From: Ruminococcus sp. AM36-2AA
GTDB taxonomy: Bacteria > Bacillota > Clostridia > Lachnospirales > Lachnospiraceae
Direction: 5' to 3'
Assembly: GCF_003461955.1 (NCBI RefSeq)
Contig: NZ_QTYB01000024.1
Coordinates: 1 to 28,374, forward strand
Length of the DNA: 28,374 nt
The translations under genes and the position numbers were made by a program. Numbering within the stretch: the stretch's first letter is position 1; each line of letters opens with the position of its first letter. Positions 15,943 through 24,639 of the stretch are shown in pieces. Below the pieces are notes generated by a model. That model worked only from the letters and a program-made list of their open reading frames with translations, searched no databases and was not told where the DNA came from.

Positions 15943-17589
15943 ATGATCGTAAATCCAATACTTCCGGGTTTTAATCCGGACCCTTGTATCTGCAGAAAAG
16001 GCGACGATTACTATATGGCAGTTTCCACATTTGAGTGGTTTCCGGGAATCCCGGTCTACCATTCCAGAGACCTGAAAAACTGGGAGCTGTACACACACGT
16101 AATTACAGACGATGAAAAAGTAGATCTCAAAAAACTTCCAAGTGCAAAAGGAATCTGGGCACCCTGCCTGACCTACTGCGAGGAAGAGGATATGTTCTAC
16201 GTTGTCTATGGAGTAATGAATTCCATGAACGCCAGATATTTTGACGTGGACAATTTCCTGATCTGTGCAAAAGATATCCGTGGACCGTGGAGCGAGCCGG
16301 TTTACCTTCATTCCTCCGGTTTTGATGCGTCACTTTTCCATGACACCAATGGCAAAAAATACGTGGTATCCCTGGAGTGGGAAACAAGAGAAGGCTATGA
16401 GAAGCCAGGTGCTATCTGTATGGTAGAATATTCTCCTGAGAAAAAAGAGATCATCGGTTATCCGAAGCGGGTCTGGAGAGGTGGCACAGACAGAGGCTGC
16501 ATCGAGGCACCGCATCTCACAAAACGAGGCGAGTATTACTACATCATGTGTGCAGAGGGAGGCACCGGATATAACCACTGCGTTACGATGGGACGTTCCA
16601 AAAATGTCTGGGGCCCATATGAAAAAGACCCGAAGAATCCCATCGTTACCAGCGTTCCGGGAGAATCCTACGAGCGCCAGGATCCAGACCATCTGAAACC
16701 AAAGTACTATAATCCGGACACTGTACTTCAGAAATCCGGTCATGGAAGCTATGTGGAACTTCCCAAAGGAGAAGTTTATCTGGTCCATCTCTGCTCCAGA
16801 CCTTTTGTACCGGAACTTCGCTGTACACTTGGAAGAGAGACGGCCATTCAGAAAATGATGTGGACCGAAGATAACTGGCTCCGCATGGCAGATGGAAGCA
16901 ATCTGGCGAAAATTGAAGTGCCGGAAACTTCCCTTCCGGAATACCCAGTGGAAAAAACTCCGGACTTTGATGATTTTGACGGAGATGAGCTTGGGAACTT
17001 CTATTACTCTCCAAGGATCATGCCCCAGCGTTTTGCAGATGTGAAAGCAAGAAAAGGCTATGTGCGCCTTCGTGGACAGGAATCCAGAACCTCTCTCAAC
17101 AAAGTAAGTATCCTGGCCAGAAAGCTTACAAGCGTATACGCACGGATCACCACAAAGATGGAATTCACACCGGAAGTACACCAGCACAGTGCAGGTCTGA
17201 TCCTGTATTACGACAACATGAATTACATCAATCTCCGGAAATATTACAGTGAAACCCTGGGACAGAGCGCCCTGTCCATCATCCATCTGGAAAATGGAGA
17301 AAAAACAGAGTTCCTGAATACCAGAATCCCGGTAGAAGATAAACCGATCTATCTGAGACTCTACATTGAGGGAAGAAAATCCTGGTTTGAGTGGAGCTAT
17401 GACGGAGAAAATTATGAAAAGATCGGACGCATTTTTGATACCACAAGGTTCTCTGATGAGTACTGCAAATACGGAGAGTTCACAGGAACCATGGTGGGAA
17501 TCACCTGTGCAGACCGCGTTCTCCACAAAAAATGTGCAGACTTCGACTTCTTCGAATACATTGCAGATGAGAGCCGGATGGTAGAGTAA
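15943..17589 (+). CDS. GH43 beta-xylosidase / alpha-L-arabinofuranosidase type
   Basis: This 548-residue enzyme has a five-bladed beta-propeller (about 1-310) and a C-terminal beta-sandwich (about 345-540) with the layout of GH43 beta-xylosidases. The three catalytic acids are visible: Asp13 in NPDP (base), Asp128 in SGFDASLFHD (modulator) and Glu188 in CIEAPH (acid). There is no signal peptide, so it acts on imported xylo- or arabino-oligosaccharides. ATG 15943 is preferred to an ATG 42 nt upstream because AAAGGAGG at 15927-15934 precedes it by 8 nt and the earlier start lies inside GH5. With the GH5 gene and AraC regulator truncated upstream, its expression may be orphaned. A long open frame on the opposite strand here is a codon-bias shadow. 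Confidence 0.93.
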   Translation: MIVNPILPGFNPDPCICRKGDDYYMAVSTFEWFPGIPVYHSRDLKNWELYTHVITDDEKVDLKKLPSAKGIWAPCLTYCEEEDMFYVVYGVMNSMNARYFDVDNFLICAKDIRGPWSEPVYLHSSGFDASLFHDTNGKKYVVSLEWETREGYEKPGAICMVEYSPEKKEIIGYPKRVWRGGTDRGCIEAPHLTKRGEYYYIMCAEGGTGYNHCVTMGRSKNVWGPYEKDPKNPIVTSVPGESYERQDPDHLKPKYYNPDTVLQKSGHGSYVELPKGEVYLVHLCSRPFVPELRCTLGRETAIQKMMWTEDNWLRMADGSNLAKIEVPETSLPEYPVEKTPDFDDFDGDELGNFYYSPRIMPQRFADVKARKGYVRLRGQESRTSLNKVSILARKLTSVYARITTKMEFTPEVHQHSAGLILYYDNMNYINLRKYYSETLGQSALSIIHLENGEKTEFLNTRIPVEDKPIYLRLYIEGRKSWFEWSYDGENYEKIGRIFDTTRFSDEYCKYGEFTGTMVGITCADRVLHKKCADFDFFEYIADESRMVE

Positions 17590-17660
17590 AAAGATATTAA
17601 AAAAGCTATTGAAAAAAGAAAATGTTTGTAGTAATGTAGTAGCTACAACGCTTACGAAAA

Positions 17661-17689
17661 AGAAGACTGTTTCGGAGGAGCAGTCTTCT
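17661..17689 (+). terminator. Hairpin after GH43, possible terminator
   Basis: AGAAGACTG (17661-17669) and CAGTCTTCT (17681-17689) form a perfect 9-bp stem with an 11-nt loop in the GH43-MATE gap. The following ATTTG is a poor T tract, so termination may be partial. Confidence 0.5.
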
Positions 17690-17741
17690 ATTTGTGAAGA
17701 ATTTTGGATGGAGGAAAACGAAAAGAACAAGGGGGAAAATT

Positions 17742-19148
17742 ATGGAGAAGGTAAAAGAAAAAACATCTTTTTTCCGGAAGTTCGTAGGGGATAAGAAGTT
17801 TTATCTGATGGTTTTGTCCATTGCGGTGCCGATCATGATACAGAATGGTATCACGAATTTTGTCAGTCTTTTGGATAATATTATGATCGGGCGGATCGGT
17901 ACAGAGCAGATGTCCGGTGCGGCGATCGTCAATCAGCTGATCTTTGTGTATAATCTCTGCATTTTCGGCGGGGTATCCGGTGCAGGGATTTTTACAGCCC
18001 AGTATTTCGGACAGAAGGATCACGAGGGTGTCCGTCAGACACTTCGTTATAAACTCTGGATGGCAGTGATCCTGACAGCACTTACTATTGTACTGTTTCT
18101 TACAGCGGGAGATTCTCTGATCAGCATGTATCTCAGGGGAGAGGGAACCGCACAGGAAATCCGGGATACACTTGTCTATGGAAAGCAGTATTTATGGATC
18201 ATGCTCCTGGGACTTCCAGCATTTATGATGGTGCAGGTCTATGCAAGTACCTTACGTGAATGCGGTGAGACTGTACTTCCCATGAAAGCCGGGATTGTGG
18301 CAGTGCTGATCAATCTCACATTTAATTATTTTCTGATCTATGGTAAATTCGGATTCCCGGAACTGGGAGTGAGAGGTGCTGCTGTTGCGACGGTACTTTC
18401 CAGATATGTGGAAGCGTGCATTGTCCTGACATGGACACATAAGCATACGGAGAAGAATATTTTTGCTAAGGGCCTGTATTCCACATTGAAGGTTCCTGCA
18501 AATCTCACAAAGAAGATCCTGATCAAGGGAACACCACTGCTTCTCAATGAAACTTTATGGGCAGCAGGAGTAGCCATGCTGACACAGTGTTATTCGGTCC
18601 GTGGTCTGAATGTGGTAGCAGGATTAAATATTTCCAATACTATCAACAATGTATTTAACATTGTATTTATCGCACTGGGAGATTCTGTAGCCATTGTTGT
18701 AGGACAGCTTCTTGGTGCCGGCAAGATGAAGGAAGCCAGGGATACAGACAACAAGATGATTGCATTTTCCGTATTCTGCTGTACCTGTGTGGCTGCTGTG
18801 ATGTTTGTGATGGCACCACTGTTTCCGAAACTTTACAACACCAATGCCGAGGCCCGTACTCTGGCGAAATATCTTATTATGATCACAGCATTTTTTATGC
18901 CCCAGAATGCATTCCTGCATGCAACGTATTTTACTTTGCGCTCCGGTGGAAAGACTATCATCACATTCCTGTTTGACAGTGTGTTTATCTGGGTGGTCAG
19001 TGTGACGATCGCATTTACCTTAAGCCGTTTTACAGGACTTCCTGTACTTGGGATTTACGCAATGGTCCAGGCTGCGGATATGCTGAAATGTGTCATTGGA
19101 TTTATCCTCGTAAAAAAAGGCGTATGGCTTCAGAACATCGTCTCATAG
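17742..19148 (+). CDS. MATE-family multidrug/metabolite exporter
   Basis: This protein has 468 residues and about twelve membrane helices in two MatE halves. The first helix carries LSIAVPIMIQNGITNFVSLLDNIMIG in pieces near residues 25-50, a typical MATE entry with an Asp in the DNIMIGRIG turn. Such proteins use Na+ or H+ gradients to export cationic compounds. ATG 17742 is chosen over an upstream ATG at 17694 because GGGGGAAA lies just before it and the upstream 16 residues are polar and unlike the family. It is separated from GH43 by a hairpin and ends convergent with, and overlapping by 19 bp, the RluA gene. Substrate unknown. Confidence 0.92.
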   Translation: MEKVKEKTSFFRKFVGDKKFYLMVLSIAVPIMIQNGITNFVSLLDNIMIGRIGTEQMSGAAIVNQLIFVYNLCIFGGVSGAGIFTAQYFGQKDHEGVRQTLRYKLWMAVILTALTIVLFLTAGDSLISMYLRGEGTAQEIRDTLVYGKQYLWIMLLGLPAFMMVQVYASTLRECGETVLPMKAGIVAVLINLTFNYFLIYGKFGFPELGVRGAAVATVLSRYVEACIVLTWTHKHTEKNIFAKGLYSTLKVPANLTKKILIKGTPLLLNETLWAAGVAMLTQCYSVRGLNVVAGLNISNTINNVFNIVFIALGDSVAIVVGQLLGAGKMKEARDTDNKMIAFSVFCCTCVAAVMFVMAPLFPKLYNTNAEARTLAKYLIMITAFFMPQNAFLHATYFTLRSGGKTIITFLFDSVFIWVVSVTIAFTLSRFTGLPVLGIYAMVQAADMLKCVIGFILVKKGVWLQNIVS

Positions 19149-20272
19149 AATTTTTTGAAATCTTCCGGGAGGGGTGCTTCCAGGGAGATTTCTTTTTTGG
19201 CATTTTCAGTGCAGGGAATGGAAGAAAGGATGCCTGAAGTCGTTTCACCAGCTGGAAAAGGTGGATGAAATTTAAGTTTCCATGCGTGGAGGGCAGCCCT
19301 GGAAAAAAGATTCGTTGTGTCCGATAAATGGTACAGGGAATCACCCAGAAGCGGATGCCCCAGAGATGCCATGTGGACACGGATCTGATGGGTGCGGCCG
19401 GTTTTCAGGCGGAGCATTACAAGGGATGCAGAGATCCTGGAACCGGGGGCAGTGGATTTCAGGACGGAATATAAAGTTACCGCCGGTTTGCTCCCTGGGA
19501 GGGAACTGCCCGGAGAGATGACCATTTTCAGACGGTTATCCGGATCTGGGGCAAGGGGAGTTGTGATCGCATGAAAGGTTCCGTCTGTATCTTCCAGCAT
19601 GGAACCGGAAACCGCGGCCAGATAGGTTTTCTCTGAAATTCCATTTTCCCGTTGTTTTTGTAATCTGGCGGCAGCAGTCTGATTTCGGGCAAAAAGCAGG
19701 ATGCCGGAAGTTTCTTTATCTAGCCGTCCGATAGACCGGACTTTGGTAGGCTCATCTTTGGAACGGAAATAGGCGGCAACCTGGTTGGAGAGGCTGTCGC
19801 TGTAGTGGGAACCGGAGGGGTGGGTGACCAGTCCGGCGGGTTTGTTTACTGCGAGAATGTCCTGGTCTTCGTACAGGATCTCCAGCTCAGGAAGAAGCTG
19901 TGACGTTGTAGACGGTGAATGGTAAATATGAGAATTGGCATCAGAACCTGCAAATTCCGAAGCTGTGGAATCAGAATATGAACCTGAGTCTGTGGAAAGT
20001 GGGAAAGAGTGACTGTCTGAACTGATAGTAAAAGATGACGACTCCAGATGCAGAGAGTCAACATCATCCGTTTCCAGGCATACCGTAATCTGATCTCCTG
20101 GATAAGCAGTTTCTGTTACACGGCACTGCTGTCCGTTTTTTTGGACACCACTGGGACGGAACTTCGCCTGGCTGATCTGCTTTTTTGTAAGACCGGCCTG
20201 GGTGCGAAGAAAGTGGGAGACAGGTGCCGGGGCAGCTGTTTCCGGGATATGGATAGTAAGATAGCGGTTCAT
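19130..20272 (-). CDS. RluA-family RNA pseudouridine synthase with Ser-rich linker
   Basis: This 380-residue protein has an S4-like RNA-binding region at about 18-70, a Ser/Thr/Asp-rich low-complexity stretch at about 73-125, and a pseudouridine synthase domain at about 130-375. The catalytic Asp185 lies in IGRLDKETSG, and LKTGRTHQIRVH is the other family hallmark. The enzyme isomerises uridines in 23S rRNA or tRNA; the exact site cannot be read. The linker is longer than usual, since most RluA proteins pass directly from S4 to the catalytic core. It lies 11 nt downstream of the response regulator on the same strand, so it is probably read with the two-component pair, perhaps only by chance of position. 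Confidence 0.93.
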   Translation of the reverse strand: MNRYLTIHIPETAAPAPVSHFLRTQAGLTKKQISQAKFRPSGVQKNGQQCRVTETAYPGDQITVCLETDDVDSLHLESSSFTISSDSHSFPLSTDSGSYSDSTASEFAGSDANSHIYHSPSTTSQLLPELEILYEDQDILAVNKPAGLVTHPSGSHYSDSLSNQVAAYFRSKDEPTKVRSIGRLDKETSGILLFARNQTAAARLQKQRENGISEKTYLAAVSGSMLEDTDGTFHAITTPLAPDPDNRLKMVISPGSSLPGSKPAVTLYSVLKSTAPGSRISASLVMLRLKTGRTHQIRVHMASLGHPLLGDSLYHLSDTTNLFSRAALHAWKLKFHPPFPAGETTSGILSSIPCTENAKKEISLEAPLPEDFKKFYETMF

Positions 20273-20283
20273 TATAGTTCTCC

Positions 20284-20904
20284 TTATCTGTGCTGATAAT
20301 AAAACACAGCAACCTGTGTCCGGTCCCTCAGCTGCAGTTTATCCAGAATGGAACTGAGATAATTCCGTACAGTTCCCTCACTGAGAAAAAGCTCCGCGGC
20401 AATCTCCTTATTGCTGTATCCGTTGGCAATCAGCCGGATGATATCCAGTTCCCGTTCATTGATATTTCTGGAAGCATAATCAAATCCGTCGGAGGACTGC
20501 AGAAGCTCCGGGATCTTGGACATGATCTCTGTACCGAATACGGTCTGACCGGAATAAACCGCCTGTAGCGCCGGAAGAATGCTGGCGTAATCCTGCTTCA
20601 GGAGATAGCCCTTTGTGCCGAGGCGGAGAGCTTTTATAATATATTCATCATCAGAAAATGTAGTCAGAAGAAGAATTTTTGCCTCAGGAAATTCACCCAG
20701 GATCTTTCTGGAAGCTTCCAGTCCGTCCATTCCTTTCATACGGATATCCATCAGAAGGATATCCGGAAGATATTCTTTATACAGGGAGCAGGCCTCTTCA
20801 CCATCAGAGCCGGTGGCAGCCACCTGGATATCCGGATTTGCCTCAAGAATGGTTTTTAATGCACCTGAAACCAGGCAGTCGTCGTCTACGATTATAATTT
20901 TCAT
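20284..20904 (-). CDS. NarL/LuxR-type response regulator
   Basis: This 206-residue protein has a receiver domain at 1-120 with the acidic pocket Asp7-Asp8-Asp9 (VDDD), the phospho-acceptor Asp53 in LLMDIRMKG, the Thr in LLTTFSDD and the Lys in GTKGYLLK. A GerE/LuxR helix-turn-helix occupies about 140-205 (NERELDIIRLIANGYSNKEI, LSEGTVRNYLS). It is the partner of the sensor kinase encoded 132 bp upstream on the same strand, and it probably binds the dyad in the divergent gap to drive the ABC exporter. GGAG lies about 8 nt before ATG 20904. The 132-bp gap before it holds no gene, only a weak GATCAG/CTGATC hairpin. Confidence 0.94.
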   Translation of the reverse strand: MKIIIVDDDCLVSGALKTILEANPDIQVAATGSDGEEACSLYKEYLPDILLMDIRMKGMDGLEASRKILGEFPEAKILLLTTFSDDEYIIKALRLGTKGYLLKQDYASILPALQAVYSGQTVFGTEIMSKIPELLQSSDGFDYASRNINERELDIIRLIANGYSNKEIAAELFLSEGTVRNYLSSILDKLQLRDRTQVAVFYYQHR

Positions 20905-21036
20905 ATTAAAATCTCCTGTTTATGAGTTATAAAAATCAAATTACAGATCAGGAAAAACAGACTGATCCAATACGCCAGAAAAGTACTTTGACCAAATCAG
21001 GAAAGTTCCTGGCAAGGTGAGAAATATCTTCCAGAT

Positions 21037-22218
21037 TCAATTGGAAACAGATTTCGGAATCGTTACAAAGATCCGAAAACCCTTCTCCTGTGTAATCTGG
21101 ACTGTACCACCCAGCGCCTTCACACGGTCCCGGATATTGGACAGCCCCATGCCGCCGGAAACATTTTCCATCTTATTGCTGTCCGTCTCAGCGTGAATAT
21201 CCGGAATTTCATGCCCCAGCGTACCATTATCCTCGATACAAAGCTGATAAAGGGCAGGATGCTCCCGGAGAAGAATATTGACGGAATCCGCATTACTGTG
21301 CCGCATCACATTGGAAAGCCCTTCTTTTGTAATACTGATCAGACTGTATTTCACCTCTCTTGGAACCTGCCTGGACATATCATAGGTGAGGGTTACCGGG
21401 CAGAAGCTGAAATCTTTTACAAGTCCCTTTATGGCATCTTCCAGATTCACCGCATCATCGTGAAGATCATGGACACTGGAACGGATGCTGTTCATGGCGC
21501 CGTTCAGAGATTCTTCCAGATTTCCAAGAAGAGGATCAAGGGATTCATCTTTGTTGATGGTTTTGCAGGCAGCAGTCATAAGAATGGAGCGGGAGAGCAC
21601 ATGGCCTACATTGTCATGGATTTCCCGTGCGATCCGGTTTCGCTCCCTGAGAGTTGCAGCATAGATCTCATAATCCTGTTTTTCCAGAAGCGCCTTGTTT
21701 TTTTCGGAAAGAAGAAGTGCGTGTTCTTCGCTGTCATCACGGCTCTGACGGAAATTCCGGGCAAGGAGTTCATATTGCCTGGTATGAGACCAGAGAAAAA
21801 ACGCCAGGATAAAACCAAAGATTCCGGCGAGACAGAGAATTTCCGGAAACTTGTGGAACTGAAAAGCAAGGAGTCCCCAGAATGGAAGTTCCACCACTGC
21901 CAGAAGAAAAAGTCTGGCAGATAATGTCTGATACAGAAGCAGTGGGAAAAACAGAAGAAGATCCGTAATCCACAGGGAACAGAACCCAAAAACCACATAA
22001 CTTCCGGCAAGAACCGGAAGGATATTTCCGGAGGTTTTCAGCACTGGTAGAGAATTGTAGGGCCAGGATTCTGTTTCAGATGTCCTGCACAGATAAGTAA
22101 CGCAGCCAAGGATCACTGTAAAAAGGAGGGAGAATACAAGGGACTGATCTGCAGGTACATAAAAAAATGCCAGCATACTGTATAAGAGTAATATGGCGGA
22201 ATCTGTAAAATAACGCAT
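21037..22218 (-). CDS. Membrane sensor histidine kinase (HisKA_3 type)
   Basis: This 393-residue kinase starts with about five membrane helices (residues 5-145) with short loops and no sizable extracellular domain, the pattern of intramembrane-sensing kinases. A coiled-coil-like helix follows (about 150-190), then the HisKA_3 phospho-acceptor His201 in AREIHDNVGH. The HATPase has an N box (KEGLSNVMRHSNA), a DNGTLG segment and GGMGLSNIRDRV near the end. It pairs with the response regulator downstream and is divergent from a three-gene ABC exporter, as in Bacillus LnrJ/LnrK and DesK/DesR-like systems that sense membrane-active compounds or lipid state. GGAGGG about 10 nt before ATG 22218 supports the start. 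Confidence 0.93.
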   Translation of the reverse strand: MRYFTDSAILLLYSMLAFFYVPADQSLVFSLLFTVILGCVTYLCRTSETESWPYNSLPVLKTSGNILPVLAGSYVVFGFCSLWITDLLLFFPLLLYQTLSARLFLLAVVELPFWGLLAFQFHKFPEILCLAGIFGFILAFFLWSHTRQYELLARNFRQSRDDSEEHALLLSEKNKALLEKQDYEIYAATLRERNRIAREIHDNVGHVLSRSILMTAACKTINKDESLDPLLGNLEESLNGAMNSIRSSVHDLHDDAVNLEDAIKGLVKDFSFCPVTLTYDMSRQVPREVKYSLISITKEGLSNVMRHSNADSVNILLREHPALYQLCIEDNGTLGHEIPDIHAETDSNKMENVSGGMGLSNIRDRVKALGGTVQITQEKGFRIFVTIPKSVSN

Positions 22219-22357
22219 AAAAAAAATAAACCCTCCTTTCCCGGATCCGGAATTACAGCGTTTTCAGAGAGTCAGAAGTATATTTGACTAAAATTATCGC
22301 ATCCTGTTCCAGATGAAATCCTTTTGCAGTATGACTTTCCGAAATCAATGTATTTTC

Positions 22358-22386
22358 ATTATAGTATACCAGCTCCTTACCTGCAA
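22358..22386 (-). promoter_or_regulatory. Promoter for the kinase-regulator-RluA unit
   Basis: On the minus strand TTGCAG (22381-22386) is 17 bp from TATAAT (22358-22363), a near-consensus sigma-A promoter. It leaves a leader of about 135 nt before the kinase gene, in which I see nothing further except the GGAGGG ribosome binding site (about 22233-22238). Confidence 0.65.
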
Positions 22387-22413
22387 AGAAAAATCTGTTT
22401 TCTTACAAAAGAC

Positions 22414-22443
22414 ATGACATTTGTCATCCGCAGTTAATGACAT
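22414..22443. promoter_or_regulatory. Likely response-regulator operator between divergent promoters
   Basis: ATGACA-TT-TGTCAT (22414-22427) is a dyad with 6-bp perfect arms, and a third half-site ATGACAT follows at 22437-22443. The site lies 7 bp upstream of the -35 of the ABC promoter, the standard place for a NarL-type activator, and 27 bp upstream of the opposing -35. Binding by the neighbouring response regulator is inferred. Confidence 0.5.
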
Positions 22444-22450
22444 CCCACAC

Positions 22451-22479
22451 TTGGAGCAGACAGAAGAAAAAGTTATAAT
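22451..22479 (+). promoter_or_regulatory. Promoter for the ABC exporter operon
   Basis: TTGGAG (22451-22456), 17 bp, then TATAAT (22474-22479). A good -10 with a weak -35 next to an upstream dyad is typical of an activated promoter. The start site would be about 70-75 nt before the ATPase gene. Confidence 0.6.
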
Positions 22480-22559
22480 GGCATCATAAAAGAAATATAA
22501 ATTTCTGAGATAAAACAGAAAAGTCCCGTTTAATGGACTGTGAAAAAGGAGGAAAAAAT

Positions 22560-23501
22560 ATGCCACAGGGTATGGTTCACATAGAAAATCTGGTAAAACG
22601 GTATGGTGATCTTACCGCACTGAATCATCTGGATCTGGATATCCGGGAAGGTGAGATCTTTGGATTGCTTGGCCCCAACGGTTCCGGAAAAACAACGGCC
22701 ATCAGCTGTCTGTTGTCCCTGCTGAAATACGACAGAGGTCAGGTGGAAATTTTCGGGGAAGAGATGAAACCGGACAGCTATAAGATTAAAGAACAGATCG
22801 GCATCGTGCTTCAGAATGTAGCCGTTTTTGAGGAACTGACAGTACAGGAAAATATTGATTATTTCTGCGGCCTTTACATAAGAGACAAGAAACGAAGAAA
22901 AGAGCTGGTGGAGGAAGCCATTGAATTTACAGGCCTGGAAGATTTCCGGAAAATGCATCCCAGGAAGCTTTCCGGAGGTCTTCTGCGCCGACTGAACATT
23001 GCCTGCGGGATCGCTCACAAACCAAGGCTGATCATCATGGATGAGCCAACGGTAGCCGTAGATCCTCAGAGCAGAAACAAGATCCTGGAAGGAATCCAGA
23101 CACTGAACCGGCAGGGCTCCACCATTATCTACACTTCCCACTACATGGAAGAGGTAGAGCAGATCTGCACCAGGATCGCCATCATGGATCACGGAAGAGT
23201 GATCGCGCAGGGAACAAAAGAGGAACTGAAGCAGATGATCAAAACAGGAGAGACCATCACAGTGGAAGCCATTGCCCTAGAAGAAAAAAATCTCCAGGAT
23301 ATCCGCACACTGGATCATGTGTTTGATGTGCAGTACGAAAAACAGGTGCTGGTCGTGCGCTGTACCGATGCCAGGCATAACCTGATCCGTCTTCTTAATT
23401 ATCTGCAGAGCCAGGATATTTCTTTTGGAAGAGTCTTTTCGGAGCTTCCTACACTGAACGATGTATTTCTGGAGATCACCGGAAAACAGCTGAGAGATTA
23501 G
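22560..23501 (+). CDS. ABC exporter ATP-binding protein
   Basis: This 313-residue ATPase has Walker A GPNGSGKTT (about residue 38-46), a Q loop (VLQNVAVFEE), the signature LSGGLLRRLNIA, Walker B LIIMDEPTVAVDP and the H loop TSHYMEE. A C-terminal domain of about 90 residues is typical of DrrA/YfiL-type antibiotic or lipid exporters. ATG 22560 is preferred to an ATG 27 nt upstream because AAAGGAGG ends 7 nt before it. It energises the two permeases encoded next and lies behind a promoter probably controlled by the divergent two-component system. The ATPase plus two ABC-2 permeases match the LnrLMN (linearmycin resistance) layout, but the compound exported here is unknown. Confidence 0.95.
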   Translation: MPQGMVHIENLVKRYGDLTALNHLDLDIREGEIFGLLGPNGSGKTTAISCLLSLLKYDRGQVEIFGEEMKPDSYKIKEQIGIVLQNVAVFEELTVQENIDYFCGLYIRDKKRRKELVEEAIEFTGLEDFRKMHPRKLSGGLLRRLNIACGIAHKPRLIIMDEPTVAVDPQSRNKILEGIQTLNRQGSTIIYTSHYMEEVEQICTRIAIMDHGRVIAQGTKEELKQMIKTGETITVEAIALEEKNLQDIRTLDHVFDVQYEKQVLVVRCTDARHNLIRLLNYLQSQDISFGRVFSELPTLNDVFLEITGKQLRD

Positions 23502-23514
23502 GAGGTGAGCTGAA

Positions 23515-24639
23515 ATGCTGCATTTACTGAAATACAGTTTTCTTTCCAAGGTCCGGAATTTTAATATCATCTTCTGGCCGCTGGTTTTTCCACTTGTGCT
23601 TGGAACTTTTTTCTACTTTGCATTTGGAAATATCAATGAAGCAGATTTTCAGACCGTTCCGGTGGCAGTTGTGAAGAAAGATACTGCAGATACGTTTTTC
23701 CTGACCTATCTTGATCAGGTGGAAAAAAGCAGCCCGGATCTTTTAAAGGCAGAAGAAATGCCGGAAAAGGAAGCACTGGAAGCCCTGCAGGATAAAAAAA
23801 TAAAAGGAATTTATTATGTGGGAAAAGATCCTTCCCTTACAGTAGCAGGGACCGGAATGGAAGAGAGTATTCTCCAGACAGTTCTTGACAGCTGTGGGAA
23901 TACCAGAGCAACCATCACCAACATTATGAAAAAAAATCCCCAGATGGATATGAAAACCATGAAAACCCTGTTAAGCTCCCAGGATTTGGTAAAGGAAGTT
24001 TCCCTTGGGGGCCGTACCATTGACGGAAATGTGCAGTTCTTTTACGCACTGATCGCCATGGCCTGCCTGTACGGATGCTTTATCGGTTTTGGCTCTTCTA
24101 TCGGGATCCAGGCCAACATCACACCTCTGGCAGCCAGACGTTGTGTGACACCGACCCATAAGCTGAAACTGATCCTTACAGACCAGCTGGCATCTTTTGC
24201 CTTGGGCTATATGGACGTGATCATTCTGATCCTGTATCTCCGTTATATTTTCAATCTGGATTTTCAGGGACAGATGGGAAAAATGCTGGTGGTATCTTTT
24301 TTCGGAAGTCTCATCGGCGTATCCATGGGAATGTTTATCGGTAGCTTTGGAAAAATGCAGGAAGGTGCCAAGATCGGGATCATGCTTGGAATCTCCATGG
24401 TAAGCAGTTTCCTTGCGGGACTGATGAACGGAAATATGAAGGATATCGTGGAAAAAAGTGCCCCGTTTGTAAACCGGATCAATCCGGCATCACTGATCGC
24501 CGATGCATTTTACTGTATCAATGTATATGATGATACAGCCAGATATTACAGAAGTCTGGCTACACTGGCAGTGATGTGTGTGGTGCTGGTGATGGCATCC
24601 TTTTTCATGGTCAGGAGGGAACGTTATGACAGTATTTAA
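23515..24639 (+). CDS. ABC-2 type permease, first subunit
   Basis: This 374-residue protein begins with one membrane helix (about 20-40), then a large outer loop of about 120 residues, then five or six helices between about 175 and 370, the ABC-2 exporter permease fold. The loop contains VPVAVVKKDT early, as in the ABC2_membrane_3/YhgE-like group. GGAGGTGA lies 8 nt before ATG 23515, just after the ATPase stop. It pairs with the next gene as a heterodimeric membrane part of the exporter. It overlaps that gene by 14 bp. Confidence 0.92.
   Translation: MLHLLKYSFLSKVRNFNIIFWPLVFPLVLGTFFYFAFGNINEADFQTVPVAVVKKDTADTFFLTYLDQVEKSSPDLLKAEEMPEKEALEALQDKKIKGIYYVGKDPSLTVAGTGMEESILQTVLDSCGNTRATITNIMKKNPQMDMKTMKTLLSSQDLVKEVSLGGRTIDGNVQFFYALIAMACLYGCFIGFGSSIGIQANITPLAARRCVTPTHKLKLILTDQLASFALGYMDVIILILYLRYIFNLDFQGQMGKMLVVSFFGSLIGVSMGMFIGSFGKMQEGAKIGIMLGISMVSSFLAGLMNGNMKDIVEKSAPFVNRINPASLIADAFYCINVYDDTARYYRSLATLAVMCVVLVMASFFMVRRERYDSI

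Noticed and set aside
17661..17689. Hairpin after GH43 as an insertion-sequence end
   Set aside because: It is a single hairpin with no transposase, target duplication or second copy in the window; a weak terminator is simpler.
16330..17730. Open frame of 466 codons on the minus strand opposite GH43
   Set aside because: It lies antisense to a gene with all GH43 catalytic residues, is rich in Phe, Cys, His and Ile runs, and shows no family motif. It is a shadow of codon bias.
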